Below, in pieces: positions 22,364 to 29,967 of a stretch of DNA of 64,000 bases. Every line of letters starts with the position of its first letter. The first letter of the stretch is position 1. The translations under genes and the position numbers were made by a program. A model generated the notes under the pieces. It searched no databases, was not told the DNA's origin, and saw only the letters and a list, made by a program, of their open reading frames with translations. This DNA comes from AC-32 sp963716865 (GTDB lineage: Bacteria; Actinomycetota; Thermoleophilia; Gaiellales; Gaiellaceae): assembly GCA_963716865.1 (NCBI GenBank), contig CAVQUF010000003.1:620001-684000 (forward strand), given 5' to 3'.

Positions 22364-24345
22364 GTCGTGACCGCCACCGGTTCGGCGCGCCGCGCCAGGC
22401 GCCGCTGCTCCCGCGCGTCCGGCCACATCGCGATCAGCGCGCCGAGCAGAAAGACGAGGCCCGCGAGCCAGACGAGCGGGACGAGCGGGTTGACGAGCAC
22501 CTTGAGCACGACCGAGCCGTCCTTGTTGAACTGGTCGCCGATCACGAACAGGTCCTGCGCGCGCAGCCAGTCGGTGTGGATCGCGACCTCGTTCGAGACC
22601 TGCTGCTCAGCGGGGTAGCTGTTCTTCCCGGCCATGAGCGTGCCGACGCGGTCGCCTCCGCGTGAGACGACGAGCCGCGCCCGCTCCTCGAGGTCGTTCG
22701 GCCCGCGCTTGACCTGCGAGCCGAGGTAGTGGAGCCGGTAGCCGCGGATCGTCATCGAGTCTCCCGGCCGGAGGTGCTGGGCCCTGGTCGCGCCGTAGGC
22801 GCCGCCGGCGATGCCGATCGCGAGCATCACGATCGCCGCGTGCACGACGTAGCCGCCGTAGCGCCGCCGGTTGCGCCCGACGAGCGACGAGAAGGCGCCG
22901 AGCCAGGTCCGCTCGCCGAGTGCCTTGCGCGCTCTCGTCCCGCGCGCGAACTCGAGCACGATCGCGGCGAGCACGAAGACCGAGAACGTGTAGGCGACGA
23001 GGCCGCCCAGGTTCGAGCCGGCGCCGAGCGCCACCAGCACCGCGCCTGCCACGAGCGCGGCCACGGCCGGCCAGAGGAGACTCGCTCCGAGCGCGCGCAG
23101 GGAGCTTCGGCGCCAGGCGACGAGCGGCCCGATCCCCATCAGCAGCAGGAGCGGCAGCCCGAAGACGCGCAGGAAGAAGTCGAAGTACGGCTGGCCGACG
23201 GTGATCGGCTCGCCGCGCACGGCCTCCGAGAGGAGCGGGAACACGACTCCCCAGAGCACGGTCAGCGTCAGCGCGACGAGCAGGAGGTTGTTGTAGAGGA
23301 AGGCGGCCTCGCGCGAGACGAGCGACTCGAGCCGCGTGCGCGTCCGCAGGAGCGGGAGCCGCCAGAAGATGAGAGCTGTCGAGAAGAGCGCGGCCGCGAC
23401 GATGAAGCCGAGGAACCAGGGTCCGATCGACGACTGGGCGAAGCTGTGGATCGAGCTGAGCACGCCGCTGCGCGTCAGGAACGTCCCGAAGATCGAGAGG
23501 CAGAACGCGAGCGAGACGAGCACGACGTTCCAGACCCGGAGCATGTTCTTCTTCTCCTGGACCATCACCGAGTGGAGGAAGGCGGTCGAGGCGAGCCACG
23601 GCATCAGCGCCGCGTTCTCGACCGGGTCCCACGCGTAGTAGCCGCCCCAGCCGACCTCTTCGTAGGCCCATTTGGCGCCGAGCAGGATCCCGATCCCGAG
23701 CGCGGTCCAGGCGAGCAGCGTCCAGCGGCGGGTAACGACGATCCAGCGCTCGTCCGCGCGGCCCGAGAGGAGCGCGCCCGCCGCGAAGGCGAACGGGATC
23801 GTCATCCCGACATAGCCGAGATAGAGCAGGGGCGGGTGGATCATCATGTACGGGTTCTGGAGGCTCGGCGTGAGCCCCGAGCCGTCCGCGGGGGCGACCT
23901 GGCGCGCGAACGGGCTGGCGACGAAGGCGAGCACGAACGCGAAGAAGCCGGCGATCGCGCCGAGCACGGGCACGGTCCAGGGCTGCAGCTGCCGGATCAG
24001 CGCCCGGTTGAGCAGCACCGCGGCCGACCCGAGGGCGGTCAGGACGAACAGCCACAGGAGGAGCGAGCCCTCCTGGCCGCCCCAGAAGGCGGTGAGGGAG
24101 TACGGGAACGGCAGCTTGCGGCTCGAGTGCTCGGCGACGTAGGTGAACGAGAGGTCGCGCGTCCTGAACGCGTTCAGCAGGACGAATGCCGCGACGGCGG
24201 TCGCAGCGAAGACGCCGACGAGCGCGTTCCGGGCCGACTCGTGCAGGCGCCGCCGGCCCTGGTAGGCGGCGAGCCCGCCGGCCAGCGCCGCGTAGAGGGC
24301 GAGGCCGAACGCGACGATGACTGCGGCGCGACCGAGGTCAGCCAC
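22360..24345 (-). CDS. ccmF: Cytochrome c heme lyase subunit CcmF
   Basis: A polytopic protein of 661 residues, normal for CcmF, which together with CcmH attaches heme to apocytochrome c. The tryptophan-rich heme-handling motif GWGGYYAWDPVENAALMPWL is intact, preceded by LGAKWAYEEV. Conserved His residues lie in MMIHPPLLYLGYVG and in FLHSVMVQEKKN. A large extracytoplasmic region lies near the C terminus (about residues 520-620). GTG at 24345 is preceded by TAGACT seven bases upstream. The gene is opposite in orientation to the other ccm genes around it. Confidence 0.93.
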   Translation of the reverse strand: MADLGRAAVIVAFGLALYAALAGGLAAYQGRRRLHESARNALVGVFAATAVAAFVLLNAFRTRDLSFTYVAEHSSRKLPFPYSLTAFWGGQEGSLLLWLFVLTALGSAAVLLNRALIRQLQPWTVPVLGAIAGFFAFVLAFVASPFARQVAPADGSGLTPSLQNPYMMIHPPLLYLGYVGMTIPFAFAAGALLSGRADERWIVVTRRWTLLAWTALGIGILLGAKWAYEEVGWGGYYAWDPVENAALMPWLASTAFLHSVMVQEKKNMLRVWNVVLVSLAFCLSIFGTFLTRSGVLSSIHSFAQSSIGPWFLGFIVAAALFSTALIFWRLPLLRTRTRLESLVSREAAFLYNNLLLVALTLTVLWGVVFPLLSEAVRGEPITVGQPYFDFFLRVFGLPLLLLMGIGPLVAWRRSSLRALGASLLWPAVAALVAGAVLVALGAGSNLGGLVAYTFSVFVLAAIVLEFARGTRARKALGERTWLGAFSSLVGRNRRRYGGYVVHAAIVMLAIGIAGGAYGATRAQHLRPGDSMTIRGYRLHYLGSQVKRGPNDLEERARLVVSRGGDRVGTLMAGKNSYPAEQQVSNEVAIHTDWLRAQDLFVIGDQFNKDGSVVLKVLVNPLVPLVWLAGLVFLLGALIAMWPDAREQRRLARRAEPVAVTT

Positions 24346-24352
24346 GGCGCCG

Positions 24353-24358
24353 AGTCTA
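24353..24358 (-). promoter_or_regulatory. -10 box TAGACT of ccmF
   Basis: On the minus strand TAGACT lies seven bases before the GTG at 24345. The 58-base divergent gap also serves ccmC. Confidence 0.45.
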
Positions 24359-24403
24359 GCGGCCTGCGCGCCCGGGCCGTTCTGCCATCATGCAGGCGGT
24401 TTC

Positions 24404-25093
24404 GTGCTCGCTCGCCTGCGCCACATCCAGCTTCCGGCGCTTGCCGCCGCCGCCGTCGTGCTGATGGCGACGGCGCTCGCGCTCATCTTCTTCTACGCGC
24501 CGCTGGACGCGGATCAGGGGCTCTCGCAGAAGATCTTCTACATCCACGTCCCGATCGCCCTGACCGCGTACGCCTGCTTCGCCTGGGGTGCGGCGAAGGC
24601 GTTCCTGCACCTCTGGAAGCGGCCTCCGGGAGCCGATCTCGAGAGCTACGCGGCGATCCACCAGGGCGTGATCTTCGGCGCTCTGACGCTCGTGACGGGC
24701 TCGATCTGGGCGCGGGTCTCCTGGGGGATCTGGTGGACGTGGAGCTCGAACCAGCTGGTCACGTTCCTGATCCTGTTCCTGTTCTACGCGGCGTACTTCA
24801 TGCTGCGCTACTCGGTCGAGCCGGGGCCGGCCCGGGCGAACATGTGCGCGGTCTACGCGCTGTTCGGCGTCGTGCTGATCCCGGTCAGCTGGCTCTCGAT
24901 CCGGCTCGCGAACGACTACATCCACCCGACCGTGTTCACGCGTCATGGGCCGCAGATGTCCGGCTCGATGTTCCTCGCCTTCTGCGTCTCGTGGGCCGCC
25001 CTGCTGGCGCTGGCCGGGACGATGTACCGCGTCGAGCTGGCGGGGAAGCGGCTGGACGAGAGCCTGCGCGAGCTGCGGGAGATTTTGGCATGA
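24404..25093 (+). CDS. ccmC: Heme exporter protein CcmC
   Basis: A protein of 229 residues with six membrane helices. CcmC presents heme to CcmE outside the membrane. Seen are the first conserved His in KIFYIHVPIALTAY, the tryptophan-rich WGIWWTWSSNQLVTFLIL motif and a second conserved His near HGPQMSGSM. In most relatives the W-rich motif continues WDxRLT; here it reads WSSNQL. GTG at 24404 was chosen as it begins just before the first helix and gives the normal length. The stop codon is the start of a double-hairpin repeat. Confidence 0.9.
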   Translation: MLARLRHIQLPALAAAAVVLMATALALIFFYAPLDADQGLSQKIFYIHVPIALTAYACFAWGAAKAFLHLWKRPPGADLESYAAIHQGVIFGALTLVTGSIWARVSWGIWWTWSSNQLVTFLILFLFYAAYFMLRYSVEPGPARANMCAVYALFGVVLIPVSWLSIRLANDYIHPTVFTRHGPQMSGSMFLAFCVSWAALLALAGTMYRVELAGKRLDESLRELREILA

Positions 25094-25150
25094 GACGACG
25101 CTTGCGTCGTCTCTTTCAGGCCGGGCGGGCTCTGCCCGTTCGGCCGTCTA
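25091..25150 (+). repeat. Double-hairpin repeat, family 2, copy 2 (after ccmC)
   Basis: Begins with the ccmC stop TGA. Hairpin 1 pairs GACGACGC with GCGTCGTC; compared with copy 1 both arms have changed together. Hairpin 2 pairs GGCCG with CGGCC, with inner GGGC and GCCC around TCT. Confidence 0.75.
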
Positions 25151-25165
25151 AGCTGACCGGTCGAC

Positions 25166-25184
25166 ACCTTCTCCGTCAGAAGGT
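25166..25184 (+). promoter_or_regulatory. Hairpin over the ccmD ribosome binding site
   Basis: ACCTTCT (25166-25172) and AGAAGGT (25178-25184) form a perfect seven-pair stem with loop CCGTC. The second arm contains the AGAAGG Shine-Dalgarno sequence, six bases before the ATG at 25191, so the stem would mask ribosome binding. Confidence 0.55.
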
Positions 25185-25190
25185 AGATCG

Positions 25191-25376
25191 ATGAGCGCGT
25201 CTGAGAAGTACGTGGCCGCGGCGTACCTCGTCGTGTTCGTTGCGGTGCTGGTGTGGGTCGCGATCATCGCGGCGAAGCTAGCGCGGTTGGAGCGGGACGC
25301 CGGTGAGCTGACCGAGCTGGCGCGACGGCGGAACGAGCGGGAGCCCGAGCCCGAGCGCGACGAAGTCGGCGTTTAG
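25191..25376 (+). CDS. ccmD: CcmD-like small membrane protein
   Basis: A protein of 61 residues with one N-terminal membrane helix (about residues 8-29: AAAYLVVFVAVLVWVAIIAA) followed by a charged, Glu- and Arg-rich cytoplasmic tail. This is the layout of CcmD, which stabilises the CcmABC-CcmE complex. Sequence conservation in CcmD is very low, so the call rests on topology and on its place directly after ccmC. The ribosome binding site lies in a hairpin. Confidence 0.72.
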   Translation: MSASEKYVAAAYLVVFVAVLVWVAIIAAKLARLERDAGELTELARRRNEREPEPERDEVGV

Positions 25377-25399
25377 TGCCTCATCCAGCAATACATGCC

Positions 25400-25490
25400 G
25401 GCTTCTGGCCCGCGATCACACGGCGCCAGAGCCCACCCTTGCCCTTAGCAAGGCAGCCCAGCCTTGCTGCGGACAAGTGCGGCCTCTGGC
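25400..25490 (+). promoter_or_regulatory. hemC leader with mutually exclusive hairpins
   Basis: The 163-base gap before hemC holds two sets of competing arms. GCAAGGC (25448-25454) can pair with CCTTGC upstream (25437-25442) or GCCTTGC downstream (25461-25467). CCAGAGCC (25426-25433) can pair with GGCTTCTGG upstream (25400-25408) or GGCCTCTGGC downstream (25481-25490). This is the geometry of an attenuator or riboswitch expression platform. It matches no riboswitch class known to me, and no T-tract follows. Confidence 0.4.
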
Positions 25491-25539
25491 TTGGTGCTCG
25501 CGACCCAGAAACTCGGCGGCATTACTGGACGCGGCACTA

Positions 25540-26367
25540 GTGCTGCTGCGGGTCGGCTCCCGCGGCTCGCGCCTCGCGCTGGTTCAGGCGGAGCTGGCCG
25601 CTTCCCGGTTGCGGCGGCCGGGGGTCGAGATCGCGCTGGTCCCGATCACGACGGCCGGTGACCGCGACCGCTCGAAGCCGTTCGGCGAGATCGGGGCCCG
25701 CGGGGTGTTCGTCAAGGAGATCGAGGAGGCGCTGCTCGAGCGACGGATCGACGTGGCAGTCCACTCGGCGAAGGACATGACCTCGTCGGACACGGACGGG
25801 CTGGTCGTCGGCGCGTACCTGGCCCGGGAGGACGCGCGCGACGCTCTGTGCGGGGCCTCGGAGCTCCGGCCGGGGATGCGCGTGGGGACCGCGTCGGTGC
25901 GGCGGCAGGCGCAGCTGCTGGCGCTGGAGCCGAAGCTCTCGGTCGAGCCGCTGCGCGGGAACGTCGAGACGCGGCTGCGCAAGCGCGGAGAGCGGGGGCT
26001 GGACGCGGTCGTGCTCGCGGCTTGCGGGCTGGATCGGCTCGGGCTGGGCGCGGAGATCGGGCGACGGCTTTCGGCCGAGGAGATGCTTCCCGAGGCCGGC
26101 CAGGGCGCGCTCGCGCTGCAGGTGCGCGGCGGCGAGGAGGCGGTGGTGGCCGGGGTGGACGATGAGGAGACACGCCGGCGGGTCGAGGCCGAGCGCGCGT
26201 GCGTCTTCGCGCTCGGAGGCGGCTGCCTGGCCCCGGTGGCGGCCCATCACGACGGGGAGACGCTGACCGCGCTTGTGGCGGCCGAGGACGGCAGCTGGGT
26301 CGAACGGCGGAGCGGCGTCGATCCAGCCGCGCTCGCAGAGGAGCTCGTCCCCCTTGTCGGCTCGTGA
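25540..26367 (+). CDS. hemC: Porphobilinogen deaminase (hydroxymethylbilane synthase)
   Basis: An enzyme of 275 residues that joins four porphobilinogen units in heme synthesis. Seen are VGSRGSRLALVQAEL at the start, TTAGDRD, VHSAKDM, GTASVRRQAQLL and RGNVETRL (substrate and cofactor loops), EAGQGALALQVR, and the dipyrromethane-cofactor Cys in FALGGGCLAPVAAH. It is somewhat shorter than the usual 300 or so residues, mainly at the C terminus. GTG at 25540 is favoured because it sits immediately before the conserved N terminus. HemD follows after a repeat-filled gap of 92 bases. HemA and HemB are not in the window. Confidence 0.93.
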   Translation: MLLRVGSRGSRLALVQAELAASRLRRPGVEIALVPITTAGDRDRSKPFGEIGARGVFVKEIEEALLERRIDVAVHSAKDMTSSDTDGLVVGAYLAREDARDALCGASELRPGMRVGTASVRRQAQLLALEPKLSVEPLRGNVETRLRKRGERGLDAVVLAACGLDRLGLGAEIGRRLSAEEMLPEAGQGALALQVRGGEEAVVAGVDDEETRRRVEAERACVFALGGGCLAPVAAHHDGETLTALVAAEDGSWVERRSGVDPAALAEELVPLVGS

Positions 26368-26373
26368 CCGCGG

Positions 26374-26459
26374 CGTCACACAATCGGCACGAATTTGGCG
26401 CAAACGCGTGTGCTCTTGACCGCTACCGTGAGTAGTCCCCGGGTGGGTGGGGGTTAGGG
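26374..26459 (-). repeat. Dispersed intergenic repeat, family 1, divergent copy D
   Basis: Read on the minus strand this gap has GGTAGCGGTCAA, then ACACGCGTTTG, TTCGTGCCGAT and TGTGTGACG. The first part matches copy E (43670-43764) and the later part matches copy C (TCGTGCCGAA). It fills the hemC-hemD gap. Confidence 0.6.
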
Positions 26460-27140
26460 ATGGGTCCCGCCGATCGGCGCCTGCGCGTGATCGTCACGCG
26501 GCCGCGCGAGCAGGCCGCGCCGCTCGCCGAGCGGCTCGAGGCGCTCGGGCTCGACGTCGTGCTCTGCCCGCTGCTCGAGCTCGAGCCGACCGGTCCCGAC
26601 GAGATCGACGTCTCCGGCTACGACTGGCTCGTCGTCACGAGCCCACGCGGAGCCAGCGAGCTCGCAGGCCGCCGCCGCGGCGACCTCCCCCGCGTGGCGG
26701 CGATCGGCCCGGGAACGGCCGCGACGCTTCGAGAGCACGGGATCGAGCCGGCGCTCGTGTCCCGGGTGTCGACTCAGGAGGGGCTTGTCGCCGAGCTCCT
26801 GCCGAGGCCCGGCCGGGTTCTCTTCGCGGGCGCCGCGGACGCGCGTCCGTACCTCGCCGAGGCGCTCGGGGCTGACACCGTCGCGTTGTACCGGACGCGC
26901 GAGCTCCACCCGGCCGCTCCGCCCGACGGTGACCTCGTCGTCCTCGCCTCCGCGTCGGCGGCTCGGGCGCTCGCGGCTCTCGAGCTGGACCTTCCCGCGG
27001 TCTCGATCGGCCCGGAGACGACCCGCGAGGCGAGTGCTCACGGAATCCGAGTGGTCGCCGAGGCCGAGCGGCACGACCTCGACGGCCTCGTGGACGCCGT
27101 CGCGGGCGCAGCACGTGTGCCCGATTCCGGCATCTCCTGA
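26460..27140 (+). CDS. hemD: Uroporphyrinogen-III synthase
   Basis: A protein of 226 residues with the two-lobed HemD fold, cyclising hydroxymethylbilane with inversion of ring D. The family has few strict motifs. Seen here are IVTRPREQAAPLAERLEALG at the N terminus, DWLVVTSPRGA, AIGPGTAATLREHGI and, in lobe two, VSIGPETTREA. Position directly after hemC supports the call. The stop codon begins the third double-hairpin repeat. Confidence 0.88.
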   Translation: MGPADRRLRVIVTRPREQAAPLAERLEALGLDVVLCPLLELEPTGPDEIDVSGYDWLVVTSPRGASELAGRRRGDLPRVAAIGPGTAATLREHGIEPALVSRVSTQEGLVAELLPRPGRVLFAGAADARPYLAEALGADTVALYRTRELHPAAPPDGDLVVLASASAARALAALELDLPAVSIGPETTREASAHGIRVVAEAERHDLDGLVDAVAGAARVPDSGIS

Positions 27141-27201
27141 GGCGCTCGCTTGCGACGCCGACCAGAGAGGCGGTGCCGGCTCTGCCGGTGCGGCCGTCTT
27201 C
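27138..27201 (+). repeat. Double-hairpin repeat, family 2, copy 3 (after hemD)
   Basis: Begins with the hemD stop TGA. Hairpin 1 has arms GGCGCTCG and CGACGCC around CTTG. Hairpin 2 pairs GGTGCCGGC with GCCGGTGC around TCT, flanked by GGC and GCC. It ends one base before the TAGGCT box of the next gene. Confidence 0.75.
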
Positions 27202-27207
27202 TAGGCT
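27202..27207 (+). promoter_or_regulatory. -10 box TAGGCT of the SAM hydrolase gene
   Basis: Six bases separate this box from the GTG at 27214. Confidence 0.5.
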
Positions 27208-27213
27208 CTCCCT

Positions 27214-28020
27214 GTGTTCATCACGTTCCTGTCCGACTTCGGGCTTCAGGACGATTTCGTCGGCACGTGCCACGGCGTGATGAAGCGGATCGCTCCCGAA
27301 GCGCACGTCATCGACATCACGCACGGGATCCCGCCGCAGCACGTTCTCCAGGGCGCGCTCGTGTTGCGCGACACGCTCCCGTACATGCCGGAGGGCGTCC
27401 ACCTGGCGGTCGTCGATCCCGGCGTCGGCGGCCACCGCCGGGCGCTCGCGCTCCGGACAGGAGAGGGGCGCCTCCTCGTCGGCCCCGACAACGGGCTGAT
27501 CCTGCCCGCGGCCGACAGCCTCGGCGGGGTCGAGATCGCGCACGAGCTCGCGAACCCGGAGTACGCGCTCGACACGGTCTCTCGCACCTTCCACGGGCGC
27601 GACCTCTTCGCCCCTGCCGCGGCGCACCTGGCCTGTGGTGTCGCTCTCGAAGAGCTGGGCCCCCCGGTCGACCCGCAGGCTCTTGTCCAGCTGGAGATGC
27701 CGGAGCCGGAGATCGGTCACAACCGCATCAACGCGACCGCGCTCTACGTCGACCAGTTCGGCAACGTGCGGCTCAACCTGACCCGGAAGCAGCTTGAGGA
27801 AGCGGACGTGCTTCCGGGCGTCACGGTCGAGCTGGAGCTTGCGTTCGAGCGTTACTACGCAGTGGCTGCGCGCACATTCGCGGACGCCGCGCCGGGCGAC
27901 ATCATCCTCTACGAGGACGCCTACCGGAACGTGGCGGTCGCGATCCGCGGCGGCAACGCGGCAGAGCTGTTCGGCGTCGCTGCGGGGCAGGAGGTGCGGA
28001 TCCATCTGAGGTCGCCGTGA
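27214..28020 (+). CDS. S-adenosyl-L-methionine hydrolase (adenosine-forming), DUF62 family
   Basis: A protein of 268 residues of the DUF62 / SAM hydroxide adenosyltransferase family, related to fluorinase and chlorinase. The hydrolases split SAM into adenosine and methionine with water. The conserved start FLSDFGLQDDFVGTCHGVM, the IDITHGIPP and VDPGVGGHRRALAL motifs and LLVGPDNGLILPA are intact, and a C-terminal beta-barrel contains NATALYVDQFGNVRLNL. The chloride/fluoride-specific loop was not recognised, so hydrolase activity is the safer call. It is coupled to a methyltransferase gene by a GTGA overlap, so both act on SAM. Confidence 0.88.
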   Translation: MFITFLSDFGLQDDFVGTCHGVMKRIAPEAHVIDITHGIPPQHVLQGALVLRDTLPYMPEGVHLAVVDPGVGGHRRALALRTGEGRLLVGPDNGLILPAADSLGGVEIAHELANPEYALDTVSRTFHGRDLFAPAAAHLACGVALEELGPPVDPQALVQLEMPEPEIGHNRINATALYVDQFGNVRLNLTRKQLEEADVLPGVTVELELAFERYYAVAARTFADAAPGDIILYEDAYRNVAVAIRGGNAAELFGVAAGQEVRIHLRSP

Positions 28021-28658
28021 AGCTCGGCAACCTCGAGCGCACCGTTGGTCGGCGCTTCGCCCGCGTCGTGACGAACGCCGTGGTCGCGCGGCCCCGGCTC
28101 TGGGGCCTGTTCCGGCGTCCCCTTCGTGCCCAGTTCGGCCGGATGGCGCCCCTATGGGATGGCATGCGGCGGCCGGACTCTCTTGCCCCGCTCGAGCGCG
28201 CTCTCGACTCGTTGCCCGAGGCTCCCAGGCACGTGCTCGATCTGGGAACGGGGACGGGCGCGGCCGCTTTCGTGATCGCGTCGCGTTTCCCGGAGGCCGA
28301 TGTCGTCGGCGTCGATCTCGCCGAGGAGATGCTCGCCCAGGCCGAGGAGAACACGCCGCCGGAGCTCGCGTCCCGCGTGCGCTTCCAGCCCGCCGACGCC
28401 GCACGCCTCCCGTTCGAGGACGGCTCGTTCGAGCTCGTCTCGCTCGCCAACATGATCCCGTTCTTCGACGAGCTTGCCCGGGTCAGCGCGCCCGGTGCCT
28501 GGATCGTCCTCTCCTTCTCCGCCGGCCCGGAGACGCCGATCTGGGTGCCTCCGGAGCGGTTGCGGCGGGAGCTCGGGGAGCGCGGTTTCGGGGAATTTGC
28601 GGACTTTCAGGCGGGCCTCGGCACGGCGCTCCTTGCCCGCAAGGGCGAGCCGGTCTAG
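28017..28658 (+). CDS. Class I SAM-dependent methyltransferase
   Basis: A protein of 213 residues with a Rossmann methyltransferase core. Motif I is HVLDLGTGTGAAAFVIASRF, the acidic ribose-binding residue lies in ADVVGVDLAEEML, and the adenine loop is PADAARLPFEDGSFELVS. These resemble UbiE/ubiquinone-type small-molecule methyltransferases. The N-terminal 50 residues are basic. The acceptor is unknown. GTG at 28017 overlaps the stop of the SAM hydrolase gene. A terminator candidate follows. Confidence 0.85.
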   Translation: MKLGNLERTVGRRFARVVTNAVVARPRLWGLFRRPLRAQFGRMAPLWDGMRRPDSLAPLERALDSLPEAPRHVLDLGTGTGAAAFVIASRFPEADVVGVDLAEEMLAQAEENTPPELASRVRFQPADAARLPFEDGSFELVSLANMIPFFDELARVSAPGAWIVLSFSAGPETPIWVPPERLRRELGERGFGEFADFQAGLGTALLARKGEPV

Positions 28659-28670
28659 CCTCTCTCGCAC

Positions 28671-28716
28671 AAGGACGTTCGCGGCGCGGTAGCACCGGCC
28701 CGGACGTCCTTCTTTC
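28671..28716 (+). terminator. Terminator candidate after the methyltransferase gene
   Basis: AAGGACGT (28671-28678) pairs perfectly with ACGTCCTT (28704-28711) around a GC-rich 25-base loop, followed by a short T-rich run (CTTTCG). Confidence 0.6.
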
Positions 28717-28730
28717 GCTGCCGACGCGGC

Positions 28731-28736
28731 TACACT
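28731..28736 (+). promoter_or_regulatory. -10 box TACACT of the tRNA-Phe gene
   Basis: TACACT lies 10 bases before the mature 5' end of the tRNA. Confidence 0.45.
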
Positions 28737-28746
28737 AGGCGGCCGC

Positions 28747-28819
28747 GGCGAGGTAGCTCAGTTGGTAGAGCACACGGCTGAAAACCGTGGTGTCGCCGGT
28801 TCGATTCCGGCCCTCGCCA
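28747..28819 (+). tRNA. tRNA-Phe (anticodon GAA)
   Basis: The 73-base cloverleaf is complete. The acceptor stem pairs GGCGAGG with CCTCGCC and is followed by discriminator A. The D arm is GCTC...GAGC, and the anticodon stem CACGG/CCGTG holds loop CTGAAAA with GAA in positions 34-36. The T arm is GCCGG/CCGGC with TTCGATT. The 3' CCA is not encoded. It stands alone between a terminator candidate and the arginase gene. Confidence 0.97.
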
Positions 28820-28946
28820 TCCTCGTCGACTGACCTTCTAGCGACGAGCCGACGCTGGAAAGCCGGCATCGGCGGTCGAGTGCTCGTGGACTCGACGTCG
28901 GCGAGGCGAGGTCCTCTGTAGGCCCTCGGCGCCAACCCAGCCCGTT

Positions 28947-28952
28947 TAGCCT
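28947..28952 (+). promoter_or_regulatory. -10 box TAGCCT of the arginase gene
   Basis: Seven bases before the GTG at 28960. Confidence 0.45.
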
Positions 28953-28959
28953 TGCGCGG

Positions 28960-29871
28960 GTGGGCGGGCAGGCGGAACGGCGGGCGGTTGCGATCATCGG
29001 GGCCGCACTGGATCTCGGCGCGGGGCGGCGGGGCGTCGACATGGGTCCCTCGGCGATCCGCTACGCGGGGCTGAAGGCGCGGATCGAGCAGCTCGGACGG
29101 TGTTGTGAGGACTGGGGCAACGTCACCGCGGCGGTGGCGGAGGCGAGCGCGGTCGGCGACGAGCGCGCGCGCTTCCTGCTGCAGATCAAGGAGACGTGCG
29201 AGCGGATCGCCGACCTCGTCGTGCGCGCGACGGACGAGGGCTTCCTGCCGCTGGTCCTCGGAGGCGACCACTCGGTCGCGCTGGGCACCCTGGGAGGGCT
29301 CGCCCGCGTGAAGGGCCCCGGCGGGGTGCTCTGGCTGGACGCGCACGGCGACCTCAACCGCCCCGAGACCACGCCCAGCGGCAACGTCCACGGAATGCCG
29401 CTGGCCGCCGCTCTCGGGAAAGCCGGCCCGGAGTTCGAGAGCGACGCCTTCCGGCTTCCCGCGATCGATCCGGCGCGGGTGGCGCTGGTCGGCGTGCGTT
29501 CGCTCGACGAGGCCGAGCGCGAGCTGCTCGCCACGCTCGACGCCCGGGTCTACACGATGAGCGACCTGGACCGGCTCGGGGTCGAGCCTGTCATGCGAGA
29601 GGCACTCGAGCACGTTGCGGGCGACGGGTTCGTGCATGTGAGCCTCGACATGGACGTGCTCGATCCCGACGTGGCGCCGGGCGTCGGCACGCCGGTCCGG
29701 GGAGGGCTCTCGTACCGCGAGGCGCACCTCGCGATGGAGCTCGTGGCCGAGTCGGGCCTGGCCGGCTCGCTCGAGGTGGTCGAGGTGAACCCGATCCTCG
29801 ACCGCGAGAGCGAGACCGCGAAGCTGGCGGTCGAGCTGGTCGCGAGCGCCCTGGGCGCGCGCATTTTGTGA
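28960..29871 (+). CDS. rocF: Arginase (ureohydrolase family)
   Basis: A protein of 303 residues with the binuclear manganese site of ureohydrolases: LGGDHSVALG, LWLDAHGDLN and SLDMDVLDPDVAPGVGTP. The SGNVHGMPLAA segment is the arginase signature, which separates it from agmatinases, so hydrolysis of arginine to ornithine and urea is the likely reaction. Formally, formiminoglutamase or guanidino-acid hydrolase activity cannot be excluded. GTG at 28960 is preceded by a TAGCCT box. It converges with the hydrolase gene downstream across a repeat. Confidence 0.88.
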   Translation: MGGQAERRAVAIIGAALDLGAGRRGVDMGPSAIRYAGLKARIEQLGRCCEDWGNVTAAVAEASAVGDERARFLLQIKETCERIADLVVRATDEGFLPLVLGGDHSVALGTLGGLARVKGPGGVLWLDAHGDLNRPETTPSGNVHGMPLAAALGKAGPEFESDAFRLPAIDPARVALVGVRSLDEAERELLATLDARVYTMSDLDRLGVEPVMREALEHVAGDGFVHVSLDMDVLDPDVAPGVGTPVRGGLSYREAHLAMELVAESGLAGSLEVVEVNPILDRESETAKLAVELVASALGARIL

Positions 29872-29895
29872 CATTTCTCCGCGCCCGATGTATGA

Positions 29896-29967
29896 GCCCC
29901 CGGGGGACCCCCGTGTGGTCCTTCCCCCGCTGACGAGCGTAGCCGCGAAACCGTTACGCGTGTGAGA
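29896..29967 (+). repeat. Dispersed intergenic repeat, family 1, divergent copy F
   Basis: A CCCCCGGGGG palindrome is followed by CCCCCGCTGACGAGCGTAGC and GAAACCGTTACGCGTGTGAG. This matches the core of copies A-C (GCTGCGAGCGTAAC) and the second part of copy E (GTCAAACCGTCACGGGTGTG). It fills the convergent gap and includes the stop codon of the minus-strand hydrolase. Confidence 0.6.

Noticed and set aside
28820..28959. Possible second RNA gene between tRNA-Phe and the arginase gene
   Set aside because: Some short inverted repeats (around GACTCGACGTC) exist, but no cloverleaf or known RNA signature; only the arginase -10 box is supported.
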